Positions 1-10,045 of a DNA stretch of 64,000 bases are shown piece after piece. The stretch lies in the NCBI GenBank assembly GCA_006503475.1, contig RSEH01000090.1, positions 95,319-159,318 on the forward strand. The letters run 5' to 3'. The notes under the pieces are model-generated. The model saw only the letters and a list, made by a program, of their open reading frames with translations, made no database searches and was not told the DNA's origin. This stretch comes from Stentor roeselii (taxonomy: Eukaryota; Ciliophora; Heterotrichea; Heterotrichida; Stentoridae). Position 1 is the first letter of the stretch. Each line of letters begins with the position of its first letter. A program made the position numbers and the translations under genes.

Positions 1-622
1 GAGAAATCTTACTATTCCATCCTATAGGCAAAACTTTAACAGCCCTCGCTACAAAAGGATCAAAAGTATTATTCACACCTTGACTATTCTCAGTATTTCC
101 TTGAAAAATTAACCTTTTTTTGTACATATACCAAGAGTTTCCATCTAAAGTATATTGGATTCTGTAACTTTGCACCCATTGTTGCTGAGTCAAGTCTCCT
201 CTTGTCTCAATTGAATGGAACTGGACTGGTTGTGATGCTGAAAACATGAGATAGGCATCTGAATTATATGGGACCCATGAACCTGAACCTACTCTAGACA
301 CGATGTCAAGTCTTGCTTTGTTTGACTTTGAATCGTAATCTTGTGATGAAGACTCTAATTGCTTTAACATTCCACTTTGTACTCCTGGATAAATTATTAG
401 AGGAAATGTTTCTCGCTTTTCTGTGTCTATCATTTGGAAGACTTCATTCAAAGCACTTGAGCTTGACTCTAAGAAACTCAGGATTTGAGCGTCGCAAGAT
501 ATTGAAGAGTCTGAGGATCTGTAAGTTAAACATTCTCTGAGATTTGATACGATTTCAACTGTAAAAGTGTCTAAGAAACTCAGGGATGTTTGAGTAATCA
601 TCAAACATATGAAGATTTTCAT
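1..622 (-). CDS. Secreted F5/8 type C (discoidin) domain protein, 3' part beyond the window
   Basis: The frame is open from an ATG at 622-620 to the window edge (about 207 codons), so the C-terminus is missing. The first ~16 residues (MKIFICLMITQTSLSF) look like a signal peptide. From about residue 100 the sequence follows the F5/8 type C/discoidin pattern: G-S-W-V-P near the start of the domain, I-E-T-R-G, Q-W-V-Q-S-Y, the Y-x-x-D-G-N-S-W-Y-x-Y core, F-Q-G-N, and F-D-P-F-V-A-R-A-V-K-V near the end. Such domains bind glycans or phospholipids outside cells, so a secreted or surface adhesion role is inferred. The binding partner cannot be read from the sequence. No intron is seen in the visible part. 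Confidence 0.85.
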   Translation of the reverse strand, partial: MKIFICLMITQTSLSFLDTFTVEIVSNLRECLTYRSSDSSISCDAQILSFLESSSSALNEVFQMIDTEKRETFPLIIYPGVQSGMLKQLESSSQDYDSKSNKARLDIVSRVGSGSWVPYNSDAYLMFSASQPVQFHSIETRGDLTQQQWVQSYRIQYTLDGNSWYMYKKRLIFQGNTENSQGVNNTFDPFVARAVKVLPIGWNSKIS

Positions 623-2203
623 TTATTAGTTTAAAAGATCATAAATTCAATAAAAGATTAAAGTTGTAAATAATAATGATTTTTTTTTTTTTATAGATAT
701 TTAGTGTATTCTTGTAGGTTAATGCAGATAAAAATCTAGTGAAATTAATCCTATATGTTCAAATTCAAACTGTTTTAAACAGATTTTATCAGGTTTTTTA
801 ATCAGATAGTCTGATTGAACCCAAGACAAAGAAATAAAGACTTAATACTACAAAGGAAGATCAAGCAAGCATGCTATCGAGATATTGATTCAATAAAATT
901 GTTAAATTTGAAAGTTAAGAAACTAGATAGTTTTACAAAAACTAGGATAGATATTTTGAAAACGAACTGTTATTAATGGTTTTATACATATGTGAGATAA
1001 TATGTACCATGATCTTCAGTAAATTATAAGATTAAATTGACTTCAGCAACTGTGAGAAACTCATTGAAATTACTTAAAGTTTACATTTACCACTAACCTT
1101 CGATTCTTGGATTTCATAAAAAACTTAAAGAAAATATATTTTTTTTTACATTCAAGACCTATCAAGTTTTATACACCGACAACCAAAGCTACTTTAATGA
1201 TTAAAAAATAAGTTTCAATAAAAGAATTCAATTCACTTCCTACTGAATTAAATGAGCTGTATAAAAACGAGGGTCTTTTAGAGGAAACACTGATAATCCT
1301 CCAAATTTCAAAAAATCTTTCTTTTTTGTTGCCAGGTCATAAGAATTATCCTTAAAGTATTGTTTTTAACAAATAATAAGAGCTGAAGCTTATATTTCAA
1401 TACTTTGTTATGCTCAATCTTTAAAATTATGGTCTTGATTTGCTGCTTTACATTGGATTAAGGTCTAGACTTCCAATATGTGGGCTCTTATTCATATGGC
1501 TTAATAAGCTTGACTTAATTTGAGTCTTTGGAAATTATGAATGCGCAACTTCTCTTCATACAAATCATTTGCTAATTTTTTCAGTTCCTAACGTAAGAAG
1601 GCACCATGTTGCAGTTCAAGATAGAAAACTTGATAGTATTGCTTATAGGTGAGCAGTTTTAACATCTTAAATACAGAAAATAAATTGAATAAATTGATTA
1701 TCATTAATTAATGTTACATGATCATCGATTTTTAAATATTAGAATTAATTATAAGATGGAAATTTTTTTTAATGGAGGATTTTACAATATTATATTGTTT
1801 AATTATTTTCCTGGAGATTTTCTATATTTTTTTATATAAATCAGTTTATTGATTATTATTTTGGTCGATTATTGAATATATTCATATAGTAGATTACTTT
1901 TACGATTTTACTGTTAATTTAATCAAACTTACAAAGTTTACATCTGTGGGAATTGAAATCAATAAAAAAGTTTTGATTGAATCACTATGTATGCTAAGTA
2001 AATATTTTAAAGCTTTCATTATTCTGTATTTATAATACTTAGTAATTGCAATTATATAATAATTGGTCTCAAATATCAACTTTAATGAAATAATATTCTT
2101 ATAAAAACCCTCTTTTCAAAACCCAACTACACCTCATCAAAAATCAAACCTAATCCTCCCAATTCCTACTCACATCTAAAACTATCCACTTAACACTCTT
2201 ATT
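623..2203. other. AT-rich spacer without a convincing gene
   Basis: About 1.6 kb between the divergent-pointing discoidin gene and the 3' end of CFAP20. It has homopolymer T runs (for example near 680-692 and 1139-1147) and no intact ORF of note. A minus-strand frame at about 1240-1655 looks weakly protein-like but carries many stops (listed separately). The last 103 bases (2101-2203) contain no G at all on the plus strand, which is the typical G/T-rich sense-strand 3' flank of genes in this window. Confidence 0.6.
1240..1655 (-). pseudogene. Possible decayed coding relic
   Basis: Read on the minus strand, one frame translates without frameshift for about 140 codons. The first ~65 codons carry a single TAG and read like an ordinary helical protein (E-L-K-K-L-A-N-D-L-Y-E-E-K-L). 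The second half carries about nine more stops, close to what random DNA of this composition would give. No family is recognised. It is either a pseudogene whose Gln and Trp codons turned into stops, or chance. Confidence 0.2.
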
Positions 2204-2776
2204 TTATTGTTTCTGTAAAGGCAAGAAAAGTTTAAACTCAGGCGGTAGTTCTTCTTCAGAATAAAGCCTATCACTAAAATAAATCCTCCTAAGCCTACAA
2301 TTCGCATGAAGTTGAACTCTTAAAGTTTCAATATAATTCGTTCCATAAGCCCTTCTAGTAAAATCACTTAAATTGAACTGAATCTGATTCCATCCTTCAT
2401 CAAGTCTCATGGGCATGGTGCAAATGAAAGGTTTGACCCTTGTAGTGCTTTGATAGTTCGAAGCCCTAAACCGCCTTCTGATATTTTTATCATCCAAGAC
2501 CTGAACTTCAAAAGTGAAGTATTTCTTCAAGTTCTTGATAATCATGACTAAAAACGGCAGCTTTATGCCCAGTGTCTGATTCGCGTCAGCAGGGCAGGTG
2601 ATGAAAGTGGTCGAAACATTAGTTCCCATGATTTCCAGCACTGAAGACTGGATGTCGGTGTCAGTTATTCGCTTGATGTGCCCGTTTCTCACGTTTTTGT
2701 CCCAGATCTGCAGGGGCTTCGCACCGATGCTGTAGAGAATCGACAAAAAACCTGATTGAAAAGTATTCTTAAACAT
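2204..2776 (-). CDS. CFAP20: Cilia- and flagella-associated protein 20 (CFAP20/BUG22)
   Basis: The 190-residue product begins [20 protein letters not shown] and is recognisable throughout as CFAP20, one of the most conserved ciliary proteins. Stretches such as the [16 protein letters not shown] core and the [15 protein letters not shown] block are nearly identical to animal versions. CFAP20 is an inner-junction protein of axonemal doublet microtubules. It ties the A and B tubules together and affects tubulin modification and waveform. Length matches the family (about 190-193). It is a single exon ending in TAA. The sense-strand 5' flank (plus strand 2815-3080) is almost free of G and the 3' flank is G/T-rich. 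Confidence 0.98.
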   Translation of the reverse strand: MFKNTFQSGFLSILYSIGAKPLQIWDKNVRNGHIKRITDTDIQSSVLEIMGTNVSTTFITCPADANQTLGIKLPFLVMIIKNLKKYFTFEVQVLDDKNIRRRFRASNYQSTTRVKPFICTMPMRLDEGWNQIQFNLSDFTRRAYGTNYIETLRVQLHANCRLRRIYFSDRLYSEEELPPEFKLFLPLQKQ

Positions 2777-3559
2777 TCGAATAACTGCAGATTATTATCG
2801 GTCCATTAAGAATTGTTTTGTGATTGATTTTTAATGTTTGGTCTTGTGTAGGTTTATTTTTGGTGAGTTTGACTGTTGAATGAGAGACTTTTTGATAGAT
2901 GGTGAAGGGCTTGAAGTTTAGAGAATTTTGATTTTAGGAGTTGTTGGTTAAGTTTAGGTTTTTTGAAGGAGTGGTGAGTAGGATCGGGTTGGACCGGATT
3001 TGGAGATTTGTGATGGTGAAGAGTTTTTAAATATTGTGAAATCTTGTGAGGTTGAATGAATGTTGGGGATTTTTTTTAAGAATTTAAAAATAACTTAGAA
3101 ACTTGAATCTTTTCTAAACAATCAAAACATTTTCCAAACACCTTATAGCGAGTTTATAATAAAAGACCTGGTTATTCAATTTAAACTTTAACTAAATTGA
3201 AAGATATGAAGATATAAAAGTTTTGAAAATTTAACATTTTTACACTTCTACTTTCAATTTTTTCAAAGTTTGTTACAGTTGTATAGAAGATCATGAAACT
3301 ATAAATATCATCGAAAACTTCCTAAAGAAAAGACTTAAATTCAACCTTGAAAAGTTTATTCGTTAAGTTGAATCATCAAAAGCAATAAAAATATCCATAA
3401 TATTTCAATTCCTAAATTTAAAACGATGCATTTTCCTCCTTTCAAACCATCTCAAGCAATATCCAAAAAAAAAAATCCAAACTTCTAAAAACGATATTCT
3501 TCACACACAAGATAAAAAAACCCATTAAAACTAATCATTTACCCAAAATCTTAAAAATA
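2777..3559. promoter_or_regulatory. Divergent intergenic region between CFAP20 and the TBC gene
   Basis: No gene is seen in these 783 bases. The CFAP20 side (about 2815-3080) is G/T-rich with very few C on the plus strand. The TBC side (about 3420-3559) is A/C-rich with very few G. Each half is therefore A/C-rich and G-poor on the strand of the gene it precedes, which is the usual 5' flank here. Promoters for both genes should lie inside, but no defined element can be named. Confidence 0.5.
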
Positions 3560-4477
3560 ATGAATTCCCCCAACCTTCACAAAATCCGCAAAAAAAGAAC
3601 AAAACCCTTCAGCAAGTCCGAATGGGAAAAAATCCTTTCCAGAAACGACATCACAAACGTATCTAAAACAAGACTAAAAGACAGTTTTCTCGAAGGTATT
3701 CCAAGTGATTTGCGAGGTCAAATCTGGTTACTACTGACACGTTCCTCTCATTTTTCACATCAATTTTCTCCATCAGTTTACAAAAAACTCTTAGAAAACC
3801 AAGTAGAAGAGGTCCAAAAGCAGATAGTCCGAGATGTTCATCGAACCCTTCCAGAGCATAAAATGTTTCAAGAGCCTGAAGGAATAGGTCAACAGGTTCT
3901 TTTGAATATTTTATCAGCTTATGCAAACTACGACCCTGAAGTAGGTTATTGTCAAGGAATGGGTTTTATTGTAGGGTGTCTTATTTTGCAGCTTAGAGAT
4001 GAAGAGTTGGCGTTTTGGACCTTTGTGCAAATCATGTATGATTATAACTGGAGACTTATGTTCAAGTATTGACTATTTAGGGATGGAACACCTAAACTTA
4101 TTTGCATTATGGACTCTTTTAATCATCAGGTTAAAAGAAGGTTTTTTGAATTGTTTGCTCATTTCAATGCGCAGGATGTAGAACTCACCTCTTGCTTCAG
4201 TCAGTATTTTTTAACGATCTTTCTTTATGATACATCCACTCAGATCGGACTTAGAATCTTTGACCTTTTTTTGTTTGAAGGAGAAAAGGTCTTGTTTGAT
4301 CTATTGTTTAAAATTCTTGCGTTGAAAAAGGAAAAACTTCTGGAATTGCAGTCTCAGGATTTGTTTTATTATCTTAGGAAGAGAATTGTTAAGGAATGCT
4401 TTGAAGAGTTTAGCTTGAATACTTTGTTTAGCCCGAAAAAAGTAGAGGAGTGTGAACTTGGAAATTTAAGTAGATGA
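3560..4477 (+). CDS. TBC-domain Rab GTPase-activating protein
   Basis: Two exons, joined by removing the 15-nt intron GTATTGACTATTTAG at 4066-4080, give a 300-residue protein. Splicing turns a premature TGA into a continuous TBC domain. Visible motifs are the I-P-S-D-L-R-G-Q-I-W entry motif, the arginine-finger motif I-V-R-D-V-H-R-T, and the glutamine-finger motif Y-C-Q-G-M-G. Both catalytic fingers are present, so it should accelerate GTP hydrolysis on a Rab and act in vesicle traffic. The Rab partner is unknown. It stops at TGA (4475-4477). A 54-codon open stretch follows in another frame and may or may not belong to it (see findings). Confidence 0.9.
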
Positions 4478-5253
4478 TGTAGAATAGTTAGGAGTTTTTA
4501 ATCAATTTGGTGAGTTTTAAGGAATTTTTTTTATTTAGTTTAAAGAATTTAAGGGGTTTATTGAATATTTTGGTAGAGATGAAATTAGAGGAGAATGAGG
4601 AGATTAATTTTTTGGAGATGATTGTTATCGAATTCAAAACATTTTTGAGTTGGTAAAATTCTGAACATTTTATTAAAGAAGATTTTTTCTGATTTCTGGT
4701 GAAATGAATAAGAAAAACTTTAGATAGTTGGAAAAAGTATTTAAATTAAATTCATTTTAGAGACTATACTAAAGTACTAGAAAGAACTGATTATATTATA
4801 ATTACCCTAAAATTTTGCTAGCATTTCACTAGAAATCCATATAATTTCTAAATTTCTCTACATCTTTTTTACTAAACCTAATGGAACTTCCTTAACCTTG
4901 ACCTTCTAACCTACGAAGCGTCAAATTGTAGATATTCGAAAATAATCTTATATTAGTCCTAAACTCATCATAAAAAACTATCCTAAAACTTCTTCCAATC
5001 CATCAAACCATAAAACTCCATCCAAACAAAAGTCTCTCGAAATCAAAAAGTCAAAATTCTTAATATTTCCTTCAACCCACCTATTTTCACTCAACCCAGT
5101 CAACTCTTCAACCTTTTCATCATTCTCCAAAGACCTCATCCTTCTTATTCTAATCAAGTTCATAAAGATCGATCTCTAAAACTCCAAAACTTCCTTCCTC
5201 AATTTGAAAGCGAATCATTCCATATCCATTGGTAAAAAACCCATATAATTTTA
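4478..5253. other. Intergenic stretch with one doubtful small ORF
   Basis: Apart from a 61-codon minus-strand ORF (4978-5163) and a 54-codon plus-strand open frame right after the TBC stop (4493-4657), nothing is recognisable. The first half is T/G-rich on the plus strand like other 3' flanks. The part just before 5163 is C/A-rich. Confidence 0.5.
4978..5163 (-). CDS. Small hypothetical ORF, 61 codons
   Basis: A short minus-strand ORF (MNLIRIRRMRSLENDEKVEE...) ending TAG, starting 90 bp from the divergent CCCH gene. Composition resembles neighbouring proteins (acidic, Trp and Leu present) and it matches no family. Upstream, the same frame continues toward an earlier ATG only if a TGA is passed and a 15-nt segment GTTTTGGAGTTTTAG is spliced. 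That candidate intron lacks the usual GTA start, so the short form is preferred. It may be spurious. Confidence 0.35.
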   Translation of the reverse strand: MNLIRIRRMRSLENDEKVEELTGLSENRWVEGNIKNFDFLISRDFCLDGVLWFDGLEEVLG

Positions 5254-5664
5254 ATGAGCCAGCACAATACCGAGAGTCTTTTTCTCAGTGACTTCGGACT
5301 CTTCTCTGAAGACCGAAGCCTGTTGAAAGATTGCGATTTTCGAGTAAAGTACAAGACCGAGATTTGTCGTAACTGGGAGTTGGGCACCTGCGAATTTGGT
5401 GACAACTGTGCATTTGCACATGGAATTGAGGAACTGAGGAATAAAGTCAACATGGGGCTTAAATACAAAACTAAAAAATGCAAACAATTCCATGAGCAAG
5501 GCGTCTGTCAATACGGAAGCAGGTGCCAATTCAAGCATCGAGACACTGCTGATACCACTCCTGTTGTTTCTCCTAAATCAGTTACTGCCTGCCAAGTTTT
5601 CTTTGAATCAGCTAAGAAAAGACTTAGAGTTTTCGTAGAAATAAGCCAAAGGAATTTAACTTAG
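5254..5664 (+). CDS. Tandem CCCH zinc-finger protein (TIS11/tristetraprolin type)
   Basis: The 136-residue product has two CCCH fingers of the TIS11 type, each led by a (Y/K)KT motif: YKTEIC...C...C...H at about residues 33-56 and YKTKKC...C...C...H at about 71-94. The second finger has the canonical C-x8-C-x5-C-x3-H spacing. The first has C-x7-C-x5-C-x3-H, one residue short. This family binds AU-rich elements in mRNA 3' UTRs and recruits deadenylases. A role in mRNA turnover is inferred, and targets are unknown. Single exon, TAG stop. Confidence 0.9.
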   Translation: MSQHNTESLFLSDFGLFSEDRSLLKDCDFRVKYKTEICRNWELGTCEFGDNCAFAHGIEELRNKVNMGLKYKTKKCKQFHEQGVCQYGSRCQFKHRDTADTTPVVSPKSVTACQVFFESAKKRLRVFVEISQRNLT

Positions 5665-5686
5665 TTAAATATTTAAGGTTTTTTGA

Positions 5687-8600
5687 TTAACTAAGGAGCC
5701 AGTTCGTTTGAGTGATAAGACTGACAAACAATGGAAGTTCTAAAACCTTCGTCAAATACTTCTCCCTAAGCCCAAAAACAAACTCTCCATTGATTAAAAC
5801 ACAATCAGAAGTCTTAAGCGAGACAGGAGCAGGTTCAGTGAATTCCATCCTAACCTCCACTTTTTCATGACATCCATTAACCTTCCCAACAAATGGAACC
5901 TCAAGTCCTCTAATCCATCCCAAGTCCCACTCAACATTGACATTAAAAGCAGGAACAACCAAATCTTCCCTCTTCTCACTTTCCTGAAGACTTTTCATCA
6001 AATTTTCCACTTTTCCAAACAAATCCGATTTACACCCTTTGATTTCCCTAGAAAGTTCCTTTTCAATATTAACATAAACAAGAAAAAACGCCGAAATCTC
6101 ATGAAAATTTGTATCAATCTCATAAAACGAGTACTGCTCAGATTTAAAGCTTCTAACATTAAGAAATTTCAAAAATTTATAAGAAACTTTTTCAAAAACC
6201 TGAGAAAATGAACTAATATTCAGAAATTTCAAGTCAAGATAAAATGATGAAGTCGATCTTTGCACTTCTTGAAAATTTTTCAAGAAAGAGTATCTAAAAT
6301 CTTCTGTTGTTGAAATTATCTCTAAGATGTCCAGTAAATCGCTTTGAAGACGCAGGTTTGACGATGAACTTTCCTCAGGCATCTCGTTTTTGTTGAGAAC
6401 TGAAAGAATCGCATGTAAGGTGCAATGACGGTTTCCGATTTTTTTCATTTCTTCTCTTGGGTTCAGGTCTGGAGGGTTTGAATCTTCTGAAAAGGAAAGT
6501 CTTGATGATGCTGATATTTTCAGGGAAAATGATAGAATTGGTGAACTGAATGAAAAGGTTTCAGGAAAGTCTAATGAAAGGTGGTTGATAGGCTCTAGGA
6601 ATGAAGGAAATGAAAAATTTATAGGGTCGGAAAGGGTGATTGATAAAAATGATGAAAGTTCTTTTGTCGTTTTTGGGTTTAGGTTAAATATCAACTTTTT
6701 GCAATTGTGACTTGACATTAGTTTTTGGGATTTTTCTAAAAGAATTCGAAGGTTTTTTGGGTTGGTTGTTGAGAAGTGATGGACTAAACTGCATTTTTTG
6801 GTGGATTGAACGATTGTGGAGTAGATTAGACAACCGGTTATTTCTGATTCGTCTTTCAACCAGAACCATGAACAGTCTTCACAGAATTGGAGAATTTCGA
6901 AGAGGTTTTCAGACGGCCAGTTGATTTCTTTTAATTTTTCTGAAAGGGTTTTTAAATATTGGTTGAAACTTTTACAGGCGTTTTTTAAGTTTTCATTAAA
7001 TGGGACTAGATCGTAGTTTCCGTCCTTTCTTCCTTGAGAAATAATTCTATTCAGCATATCACTTGTATAAGAGTCCTTGGCAGGTGTATCCTCTTCACTT
7101 TCCTCAGTCAAAACATGGTTCGGACTATGAACCCCAGGAGTAAAGACCTCCAAGGCATAATCATCAGCTTCTTCAACAACAAGATCAGGTTTTTTAAATA
7201 ATAATGTTTCAAAAGTTTTCTTTCTATTCGGATTTCGAGTCACGTTAAACAAACTTAAAGCGAGTTGTTCAAGCCATTCAAGTTCGACGAAGCTATCAAC
7301 AAGACTGTTATAAAGAACTTCATTTAACTTATCAGATTCCAAAGTTTTCACTATAATTGTCAGTCTTCTTTTTTCTTCATTATCAGCATTTTTCGACTTT
7401 TCTGAAAGAATTGACTTGATACTTGAATTTACAATTGACTCGAAATCTGCTTCTTTTATTAGAAGTTCAATCATGTTTCTTATAATCCACTCTATCATTA
7501 TAAATTGTTGTAGACGCTTAGCATTTTGAGTACTTCTTCGTTCTGATTCGGTTTCGGCAGGCCGTTTTGGTTTTTCAGAATTTTCGTGTTTAGGTAAATC
7601 ATTTGTTATTGTCTGATGTTCCTTATTTGATTTAAGCTCTTCTTCATGCTTTTTTTCATAAGATTTTACCTCTACCGTTAAATTATTTTTTTCATATTCA
7701 CTTCTTTCTCCACTATCTTCCACGAATTTAACAATTTTTTTCTCCGAACTTTCACTATTTTTAAATTCTTCTTCTTGAAAACTCAATAAACTATCTTCAA
7801 ATTTTTTACTAATCTTCGGAAAATCATTTATTTCACGAAAAATTTTCTGATTTTCAATTTTTCCATAATTTTCACGACTACTTCCAAGATTTAGTGATTC
7901 TCCTTGATCATCATCATTTTTTCCATTTTCAGTGATATCCCTGAACACTTCAGCAACAATAATCTGCAAGCAAGGGTTGAGAACAGGTTCAATATCAAAG
8001 CTAATCATTTTCGCAATATAATCATCTGCTTCTTTCTGAGCGATTTCAAAAGTGACAAAGCTGATGACTTCTCTATAAATTCCTTCAGCGATATTTTTGG
8101 TTAAACTAAGATCATCAATTTTTGACTCATTTTTTTTGTGTTGTTTTTTTATTACTGGCTTTTCTATTGTTTTCTCTTTTGGGAAATCGAATTCTGATTC
8201 TTGTTTGACTAAATCGTCCATCTTTTGAACTCTTTTAAGGATTAGGGAAGGAAGGGGGATTATGACTTGCCCGTTGGATAAGAAGTAGTTGCCTCCAGGC
8301 TTGGTTTTGTGCTTTTCTATCACTTTTGATGGTCGGATTAGAAATGGGTCACTTTCAGTTGAAAATTTGAAAGCTTTTGAAAGTTCTGAAGTAGGAAGAA
8401 AGTTAAGGTCATGTCTAATTTTTTCCAAATAATTCATACCATTATACACAAAGTTCGCCTTAAAGTCCGGGTTTTCAAACAAAAAAAACTCTTTCCACCT
8501 TTCAATACTTTCAACAACATTCAAAGTAAGCATTCGATGAGCATGTAAAATTTCAGCACATTCAATTCTAACATCTGAAAGAGTTTCCCAGTCACTAGCC

Positions 8601-8947
8601 TTGGCTAAATAATCACACATTTCTTTAATGCTAATAAGACTTTCCTCCCTGGCATGAATTCCTTTCAGACATACCTGAACAAGAGAGTTGTAAGACCTGA
8701 GGTCCGACAGTTCTTTTTGCATGAAAATAACACTTTTGCGATGAGGAAGCAGTGAAATGAAGCCTGAGTAAATTTCGCATAAAGCGTAAGGAATGCTCTT
8801 TGATTTCCATTCCTGTTCAAGTGAAAATCGAAGCTGGTGGACTAGGTCTAAAGGATTCACTCCGGCTTGAAGAGGGTCTTTTGATCGGCTTGGGTAACGA
8901 GGAGCTTCTAATGATGGACCTTTCGGTTTTCTGATTGATTTTTGCAT
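5687..8947 (-). CDS. Large protein of unknown function, possible GNAT-like segment
   Basis: A 1086-residue single-exon ORF ending TAA, with ATG at 8947-8945. The first ~200 residues look globular and helical (Trp/Phe/Leu-rich). About residues 235-500 are charged and low in complexity, rich in Glu, Lys and Ser, probably disordered with short coiled coils. A further globular part follows. Around residues 690-760 the pattern (hydrophobic strand G-C-L-I-Y-S, then V-H-H-F-S, then R-I-L-L-E-K-S-Q-K-L-M, then C-K-K-L-I-F-N-L) resembles a GNAT acetyltransferase core, but the acetyl-CoA loop is not clear, so this is only a hint. I do not recognise the family. It lies 21 bp downstream of the next minus-strand gene. 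Confidence 0.85.
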   Translation of the reverse strand: MQKSIRKPKGPSLEAPRYPSRSKDPLQAGVNPLDLVHQLRFSLEQEWKSKSIPYALCEIYSGFISLLPHRKSVIFMQKELSDLRSYNSLVQVCLKGIHAREESLISIKEMCDYLAKASDWETLSDVRIECAEILHAHRMLTLNVVESIERWKEFFLFENPDFKANFVYNGMNYLEKIRHDLNFLPTSELSKAFKFSTESDPFLIRPSKVIEKHKTKPGGNYFLSNGQVIIPLPSLILKRVQKMDDLVKQESEFDFPKEKTIEKPVIKKQHKKNESKIDDLSLTKNIAEGIYREVISFVTFEIAQKEADDYIAKMISFDIEPVLNPCLQIIVAEVFRDITENGKNDDDQGESLNLGSSRENYGKIENQKIFREINDFPKISKKFEDSLLSFQEEEFKNSESSEKKIVKFVEDSGERSEYEKNNLTVEVKSYEKKHEEELKSNKEHQTITNDLPKHENSEKPKRPAETESERRSTQNAKRLQQFIMIEWIIRNMIELLIKEADFESIVNSSIKSILSEKSKNADNEEKRRLTIIVKTLESDKLNEVLYNSLVDSFVELEWLEQLALSLFNVTRNPNRKKTFETLLFKKPDLVVEEADDYALEVFTPGVHSPNHVLTEESEEDTPAKDSYTSDMLNRIISQGRKDGNYDLVPFNENLKNACKSFNQYLKTLSEKLKEINWPSENLFEILQFCEDCSWFWLKDESEITGCLIYSTIVQSTKKCSLVHHFSTTNPKNLRILLEKSQKLMSSHNCKKLIFNLNPKTTKELSSFLSITLSDPINFSFPSFLEPINHLSLDFPETFSFSSPILSFSLKISASSRLSFSEDSNPPDLNPREEMKKIGNRHCTLHAILSVLNKNEMPEESSSSNLRLQSDLLDILEIISTTEDFRYSFLKNFQEVQRSTSSFYLDLKFLNISSFSQVFEKVSYKFLKFLNVRSFKSEQYSFYEIDTNFHEISAFFLVYVNIEKELSREIKGCKSDLFGKVENLMKSLQESEKREDLVVPAFNVNVEWDLGWIRGLEVPFVGKVNGCHEKVEVRMEFTEPAPVSLKTSDCVLINGEFVFGLREKYLTKVLELPLFVSLITQTNWLLS

Positions 8948-8968
8948 TTTTATTCTAATGAAGTTAGT

Positions 8969-9355
8969 TTAAATTAATAATGATGAGACTGGCATGCTTA
9001 GTAACTTGAAAAATTTGCAGGGGGTTGATGAGGTTTTGCATTCTCGCTTCTGGGGAAGTTGATAGTCTTCGTTGAAGTCTTTTTGGTTGTTTTGTTTTGG
9101 GAGTTGTTTCGGGTTTTCTGGGTATTCGATCATTAAAATTTTGCTTGAATTTATTAACGTCTTGAATTTTTCTGATGGAAACACCCGAAGGGTTTCGAGA
9201 AGAAGGTACGAGCAGTATCTTTTGTACAAAGAATCATGTGTTGCTTTGATTAACGTTAAAGGAAATGCTAAGTCTTTAGTTAGGCTTTCTTGATTCATGT
9301 CAATATCATTAGAATTCTTAGGGATTTCTAAATCGATGTCCATAAAGTAACTCAT
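8969..9355 (-). CDS. Small hypothetical protein, 128 residues
   Basis: ATG at 9355-9353, TAA at 8971-8969. It is Asp/Asn/Lys-rich at both ends with a helical middle (T-H-D-S-L-Y-K-R-Y-C-S-Y-L-L-L-E-T-L-R-V-F). No family is recognised. It ends 21 bp before the ATG of the 1086-residue gene on the same strand and in the same reading frame, so a single TAA separates the two ORFs. No 15-nt intron removes this TAA, so two genes are called. Stop readthrough or a sequencing error joining them cannot be excluded. Confidence 0.6.
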   Translation of the reverse strand: MSYFMDIDLEIPKNSNDIDMNQESLTKDLAFPLTLIKATHDSLYKRYCSYLLLETLRVFPSEKFKTLINSSKILMIEYPENPKQLPKQNNQKDFNEDYQLPQKRECKTSSTPCKFFKLLSMPVSSLLI

Positions 9356-10045
9356 TATATTCTAGATACTTCTTTTATTAGTAAATATGGAAATTGCACT
9401 TTTTTCCACTTCAAAATAGCTTCGCCATCATAGATAGTCTCATTTTCCAAAAAATATTAAACATTCAGATATCAATTACATGCAATGAAGCAGACACTTC
9501 AATTTTATGAAACACTTTCCAGATGTTCTTCTTAAAATCCTCAAGAAACTTTACTCGAGGTCTATAAATGATCGAAAAACAATCTCATCTCCTCAGGTGA
9601 TAAATACGAAGAGTTCAAAGCGGAATGTTGAAGCTATTTTCTTCCGCATCACTTTACGTATACAACAATTCACCTGACAGAACTCGATCTTCAAATATGA
9701 GAAGACTGTGTTTATTGGATAAGAGGTAAATAGCAATTGAATATCTCAAGTTTTCAGTATTTACCGTCAAGTTCCATTAATTGAAACTGAATATGCATGA
9801 GCTGTACTGGGTATCAATATGAAATTCGATATAATGTAGATTGAATACTTGGTTTTCTTCAATAATCGAGAAAATTTCTGCGAATTTTGATAATATACTC
9901 GAGTTTTTCATAATTCAATCAGTTTTTGGCAGGGTTGTCAGGATGAGACTTTTACAATACAAAGTGATTGTTTCTATGTGGATTTCGAATAGGATTACTA
10001 CCAATCTCCAACATTCTAATCATTCATTTAAGAGTCTATTTATAA
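9356..10045. other. Divergent spacer with a stop-riddled minus-strand frame
   Basis: No intact gene. On the minus strand one frame runs from about 10040 to 9380 with roughly seven internal stops in 220 codons, where random DNA of this composition would give about sixteen. Open pieces of about 40-57 codons between the stops look protein-like. A chance result remains possible. The promoter of the RING gene at 10046 must lie at the right end. Confidence 0.4.
9380..10040 (-). pseudogene. Possible decayed coding relic, no frameshift
   Basis: The minus-strand frame with reduced stop density described for this spacer. Stops are mostly TGA plus a few TAA. If they came from Trp/Arg and Gln codons by transitions, the original would read continuously for about 220 residues. 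The best segment is I-I-Y-R-P-R-V-K-F-L-E-D-F-K-K-N-I followed by a hydrophobic helix. No family is recognised. It overlaps the start region of the RING gene on the opposite strand. Confidence 0.25.

Noticed and set aside
313-540. 75-codon plus-strand ORF
   Set aside because: It is antisense to the clear discoidin-domain frame running from 622 to the window edge.
4066-4080. TBC gene as a truncated pseudogene ending at the TGA in this segment
   Set aside because: The 15 bases form a consensus intron, and removal restores the rest of the TBC protein.
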